Shown here: positions 53,092 to 56,375 of the stretch, one piece after another | Position numbering within the stretch: position 1 is the first letter of the stretch | Layout of the letters: the number at the start of each line of letters is the position of its first letter | DNA from: Candidatus Hydrogenedentota bacterium | GTDB taxonomy: Bacteria; Hydrogenedentota; Hydrogenedentia; Hydrogenedentales; CAITNO01 | Reading direction: 5' to 3' | DNA length: 56,375 nucleotides | NCBI GenBank assembly: GCA_903893795.1 | Contig: CAITNO010000159.1 | Location: forward strand, 1-56,375 | Notes under the pieces: model-generated | Seen by the model: the letters and a program-made list of their open reading frames with translations, nothing else | What the model was told of the DNA's origin: nothing | Database searches by the model: none | Made by a program: the position numbers and the translations under genes

Positions 53092-56000
53092 TTATTTCTC
53101 AGCGGTGGCTTCTATTTCGAGCTTTGTTCCTTCTTTCCGGCGCAGGGGTTCGGGCAGCGAAATACAAATATTGGAGCCGGTCATGACTGCTCTTGCTGGA
53201 ATGCTGTGGTCACCCACGCGGACCGTGACACCCGGCCAGTCGCTACCCGCGGAAAGGTTGATGGTGTTCAGGGTAAGTATTCCATAACGCAGGTCGATGG
53301 TTGCCTGAACCTTGCCTTCGCTCCGCTTTTGGGAGAACACACCCCAGCCCTCGGCCGTTGTGAAGAAACTGCGGTGGTCATCGGGCTTCCAGTTCGGCTT
53401 GAACGTGATGTTTCCATCAGGGCCGTTGTACCCGAAACCCTGGCAGGCGGTGAGCAACGACCAGGAACTCATGGCGCGGGCGTAGAACTTGCCGCATTCA
53501 TCGTCGCCGAAGGGATTGCCGCTGTAGCCCCAGGATGCCGTGTCTCCTTCGGTGAGGCCGCTCCGGCGGCGGCCGTCGTAGCGCTCGTACACGGCGCGGG
53601 CGACGGCGAGGCCCTCCTGCAGGAGCCCGGCATGGATCATCATCGCGGCGGCGGAATACTCGAAGCCCGTCATAACCTCATCGCCGTAGAAAATGCGGTG
53701 GTCGTCCGCCGGTCTTCCCCCCTTGGGCCAGCATATCATCTGCAATCCCGCGTCGGGGTCGTCGGCAAACTTTCGGGGCAACTGCGGAACGCCGTAGAAC
53801 GAGGCGCGGAAGTTGTGCTGGAAGAGCGCGTTCATGGCGGACCGTATATGGTCTTCAGGATAGTATCGGTCCAGCCCGGTCTGGCACGCCCACCACTGGC
53901 CAATCAACTGGTCGATGGCGCAGCCGTCGTTGTAGTCCTTGCGCGCTTCAGTATCGGGCTTTTGAATGTAGTATTCGCCATTGAAGAGCGTCTCGTCCTG
54001 CAATTTGGCGCCGGAGCCGCGAATTTTATCGTAGCGCGCGGCCAAATCATTCTCCCCTTCGAGACGGGCCAATTCGGCGCAGGCGTTGAGTGAGGCAAGG
54101 TAGAGGGAGCCCATCCACGTGGTGCTACCGCCGAGCGCGTCATCAAGCGTGTTCCACTGGCGACCGGCCAACACACCGTCTTCATCGGCATCCCAGGCGT
54201 TTATCGCGTACTCCATGGCACGTTTAATCCCGGGCCAATTTCCGTCCATCCATTTGCGGTCCGCACTGGTTTGATATTCGCGCCAGGCATTGAGGATGGT
54301 GCCAAACTGCCCGTCCGTGGCGGGGAAGGTCTTGGGGATGTGCCGATGGGGCACGCCGCCATCGGCATACTGGTGTTGGAAATCTTCCTCACGCATCAGG
54401 CGGCCCAACTCGGGGAAAAGGCGCGCATGGGCCTGCGCATAGTGCCAAACGTGGGTGCAGTTCCCCTCGCAGCAGCCCCTCTTGCCGCCGCAGCCCTCGA
54501 AGCCGCCGAAATAGCCGTCCCGGGCCCAGAAACAGGTGCGCGCGCGGAGGATGGCCACCTGCGAGGAAACGCGGTCGATAAGCCAGTGCGGCAAATTGGA
54601 GTCGTAAAGCGCGTCATGGTAGCGCCGGGTCTTTTCCGTGAGTTCGGTCAGGCGCGTGCAAAGTTCACGGGCCGTGTCCATCGCGGTGGGCCAAATCACG
54701 GCGTAGTGATTGCCCTCCCCTCCCCAACCGGGCATGCCGTTGGTCACGTTGGGGAAGTTCCAAGTCAGCACAAAGCTGACCGTGCGCTTCTCACCGGGCT
54801 TGAGCGTGAAGGGTGCCGCAAGGGCGCCGTTGATCGTCTTTCCCTTCTCGGCAGCCTTTGCCTCCACGGGACCGGACAGGGCACCCAAGGCGCTGAACTC
54901 CGCCTGTAACGCGGTTGACGATTCCCAAGCGGCCATCCCGCCCATTTCAACGCCCACACCCGCGAGGGTCATGGAACCATATCCTGGCGCGTCTTTGGGA
55001 AGGGACGAGGTCATTTCCAAGTAGGTTGAACCGTCCTCCTGAAAGATGGTGTTGGAATTGCCTTCATAGTGCTCATCTATGCCGGGCTCCTTGCCGGTCC
55101 GGCCTGAGATGCCAACGGCATTGCGCGCGCTGGCGAGCAGGGACAGTTCGGCCGGATGGTCGCTGCTGTTTAGCACGGTAATGCTAAAGACGGCACAGGG
55201 AATGGCTGAATCGCGCAGGTCCATGGGAATCAGCGGGGAAAAGACCTCCATGCTTGCCTTGACAGGGACAAGCTCGTCAGAAAAGTCGTACCAACCGAAG
55301 GGGTACTCGCCTCGGAAGCTGAGCGACTGCATGGGAGCGAAGGAAGCGACGGCCTCCGTCTGCAAGGCGCGCACGACGGGCTCACCTTCCTGCTTCACTC
55401 GAAGGGCAAAAAAAGTGTCGGGCAGCGCCACTTCTTGGTGGTTGTTGAAAATCTGCCAGATGGCGGGACGGGCTTTGCCATCCATCTGGATGCACCCGGC
55501 AGCAATGCCACCCACGGGCAGGCTGATGGCTCCAAGATATTCATCGGAATAGACCTTGCTCTCGCCCAGCGCGTAGAGAGTGTCTTCCGACAAAAGTTCG
55601 GCCCGACGTTTCACTTCGTATTCCTGGTGTACCTGCTTTTCGCGGGCAAGCCGGTCTTCCCGCATCTTCGCGCGCTTGTCCAGTGATTCGGTCGGAACGG
55701 GGGAAAGAACCAGTTCCCCGGGAATATTGATCTCATCGAGGGAGATATTCCCCCAGGAACCCTTGGCCGCATCGACAAGGACCAAATAGGCCGTTTTGCC
55801 CCCATACTCGGTTACATCCCATTCGATAGGGGTCATGGCTTCGGCGTTGGTGCCGGAAGCCGTGCGCAGTTCATGCCCATCGGGCGCGCACAGGGAAACA
55901 TAGGTGTCCGGGCCGGAGCCTCCCCCCACCATCAGGGTGAGCTTGGATCCGCAAAGGCGGAACATGGGCGAAACCACCACGCCGGTCATGGCATCGTCAT

Positions 56001-56289
56001 ATCCGCAGTCGGGCAACTCGGTCGTGCTGAGGTAATACTTGCCCTGTTTTGGGTAGGGCTTGTTCGGCGCATTTCGAGACATTTCCCGGTCGCTGACCAG
56101 CTTGCCGAACCTGCCATCGCCCAGGACCCACCCCTGGAGGTCGCCGCTTTCAAAATCGTAGTGAAGGATGCTCTGGGAACAGCAGGAGCTGCCTGCGCAG
56201 CAGGACTCCGCCCCACGGGCCGGCGTGATGGAAGTCAAGGCAATAAACGCGGCCATTGCGGCGAAGCCCACAGAGCTGATCATTTTCAT
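53092..56289 (-). CDS. Exported GH116-type enzyme (GBA2-like beta-glucosidase) with N-terminal jelly-roll domain
   Basis: A 1065-residue exported enzyme. The ATG at 56289 has AAGGA eight bases upstream and opens a signal peptide (SSVGFAAMAAFIALTSI) ending near RGAESCC. Residues about 35-190 form a jelly-roll domain of the kind found at the C-terminus of GH32 levanases (YDFESGDLQGW, SPMFRL, GSWGNISLDEI). From about 250, LPVGGIAAGCIQ opens the GH116 N-domain, and the (alpha/alpha)6 catalytic part has FGGFEGCGGKRGCCEGNCTHVWHYAQ-like cysteines and RQWNTLDDALGG, which likely holds the catalytic Asp. Relatives cut glucosylceramide, beta-glucosides or beta-xylosides; substrate cannot be chosen. It ends 12 bp from palindrome copy C. 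Confidence 0.85.
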   Translation of the reverse strand: MKMISSVGFAAMAAFIALTSITPARGAESCCAGSSCCSQSILHYDFESGDLQGWVLGDGRFGKLVSDREMSRNAPNKPYPKQGKYYLSTTELPDCGYDDAMTGVVVSPMFRLCGSKLTLMVGGGSGPDTYVSLCAPDGHELRTASGTNAEAMTPIEWDVTEYGGKTAYLVLVDAAKGSWGNISLDEINIPGELVLSPVPTESLDKRAKMREDRLAREKQVHQEYEVKRRAELLSEDTLYALGESKVYSDEYLGAISLPVGGIAAGCIQMDGKARPAIWQIFNNHQEVALPDTFFALRVKQEGEPVVRALQTEAVASFAPMQSLSFRGEYPFGWYDFSDELVPVKASMEVFSPLIPMDLRDSAIPCAVFSITVLNSSDHPAELSLLASARNAVGISGRTGKEPGIDEHYEGNSNTIFQEDGSTYLEMTSSLPKDAPGYGSMTLAGVGVEMGGMAAWESSTALQAEFSALGALSGPVEAKAAEKGKTINGALAAPFTLKPGEKRTVSFVLTWNFPNVTNGMPGWGGEGNHYAVIWPTAMDTARELCTRLTELTEKTRRYHDALYDSNLPHWLIDRVSSQVAILRARTCFWARDGYFGGFEGCGGKRGCCEGNCTHVWHYAQAHARLFPELGRLMREEDFQHQYADGGVPHRHIPKTFPATDGQFGTILNAWREYQTSADRKWMDGNWPGIKRAMEYAINAWDADEDGVLAGRQWNTLDDALGGSTTWMGSLYLASLNACAELARLEGENDLAARYDKIRGSGAKLQDETLFNGEYYIQKPDTEARKDYNDGCAIDQLIGQWWACQTGLDRYYPEDHIRSAMNALFQHNFRASFYGVPQLPRKFADDPDAGLQMICWPKGGRPADDHRIFYGDEVMTGFEYSAAAMMIHAGLLQEGLAVARAVYERYDGRRRSGLTEGDTASWGYSGNPFGDDECGKFYARAMSSWSLLTACQGFGYNGPDGNITFKPNWKPDDHRSFFTTAEGWGVFSQKRSEGKVQATIDLRYGILTLNTINLSAGSDWPGVTVRVGDHSIPARAVMTGSNICISLPEPLRRKEGTKLEIEATAEK

Positions 56290-56375
56290 GTCGAAAATCC
56301 TTAGAGGCTGTTTCGTTGTACGCCCCGTGAAATGTAGCACAGTTCCCCGTCTATTGTCGCGATACTGGGAGCGCC

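Noticed and set aside
1..56375. CRISPR arrays, tRNA or rRNA genes, transposases, phage or defence genes
   Set aside because: No repeat-spacer pattern, no cloverleaf-like or rRNA-like stretch, and no such protein motifs were seen in a by-eye read of the gaps and proteins.

Overview
The window is a GC-rich (roughly 60 percent by eye) bacterial chromosome segment with 34 protein genes I can support well, two weakly supported small ORFs and one decayed gene. No rRNA, tRNA, CRISPR array, phage module or transposase gene was seen. The gene types suggest a Gram-negative, glycan-degrading bacterium of the Planctomycetota/PVC or Hydrogenedentota type. The evidence is a Ser/Thr kinase fused to WD40 repeats, many exported glycoside hydrolases, DUF4838 and PhoPQ-related proteins, a Tat-exported sugar-isomerase-like protein, and a rubrerythrin pointing to an anaerobic or microaerophilic life. 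This placement is inference from gene content.

Layout. 1-7569 (+): the 3-prime part of an Aas-like acyl-ACP synthetase, an alpha/beta hydrolase, a membrane Ser/Thr kinase with a WD40 and PDZ-like sensor part, and a small exported protein with a nine-cysteine tail, closed by a strong terminator. 7662-11090 (-): a large exported DUF4838 enzyme with two malectin modules. 11091-12042: a gene-poor stretch of hairpins and inverted repeats. 12043-21324 (-): a signalling block of one 1823-residue CHASE/8-PAS histidine kinase and three paralogous receiver-histidine kinase proteins with no DNA-binding output. 21426-24628 (-): an apparent operon of PfaD-type flavin reductase, signal peptidase II and a class II HDAC-like amidohydrolase.

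24883-39007 (mostly -): a catabolic region with a GH99/71-like protein, an alpha-N-acetylglucosaminidase (GH89), a broken alpha-galactosidase-like gene, a DUF3810 membrane zincin-like protein coupled to a ceramidase-fold protein, a nitroreductase, an oligogalacturonate-lyase-like propeller, a Tat-exported sugar-isomerase-like protein, rubrerythrin and a GH92 mannosidase. 39121-44467 (-): a TMTC-like membrane O-glycosyltransferase with TPRs translationally coupled to a methyltransferase-GT2 fusion, plus a PhoPQ-related protein. 44511-51929 (-): an RlmB-like rRNA methyltransferase, a COG2509 flavoprotein, a Trm112-like protein, AnmK, a fused sugar kinase-MurQ etherase and a GH1-like protein. AnmK and the fusion form a compact peptidoglycan-sugar recycling set. 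The end holds dprA (+) and a large exported GH116 enzyme (-).

The most unusual points are the output-less sensor array, an apparent protein O-glycosylation pair, a palindromic repeat read in frame through the start of the TMTC-like gene with relatives at the 3-prime ends of other genes, the kinase-MurQ fusion, and a GH36-like pseudogene beside one of the palindromes.
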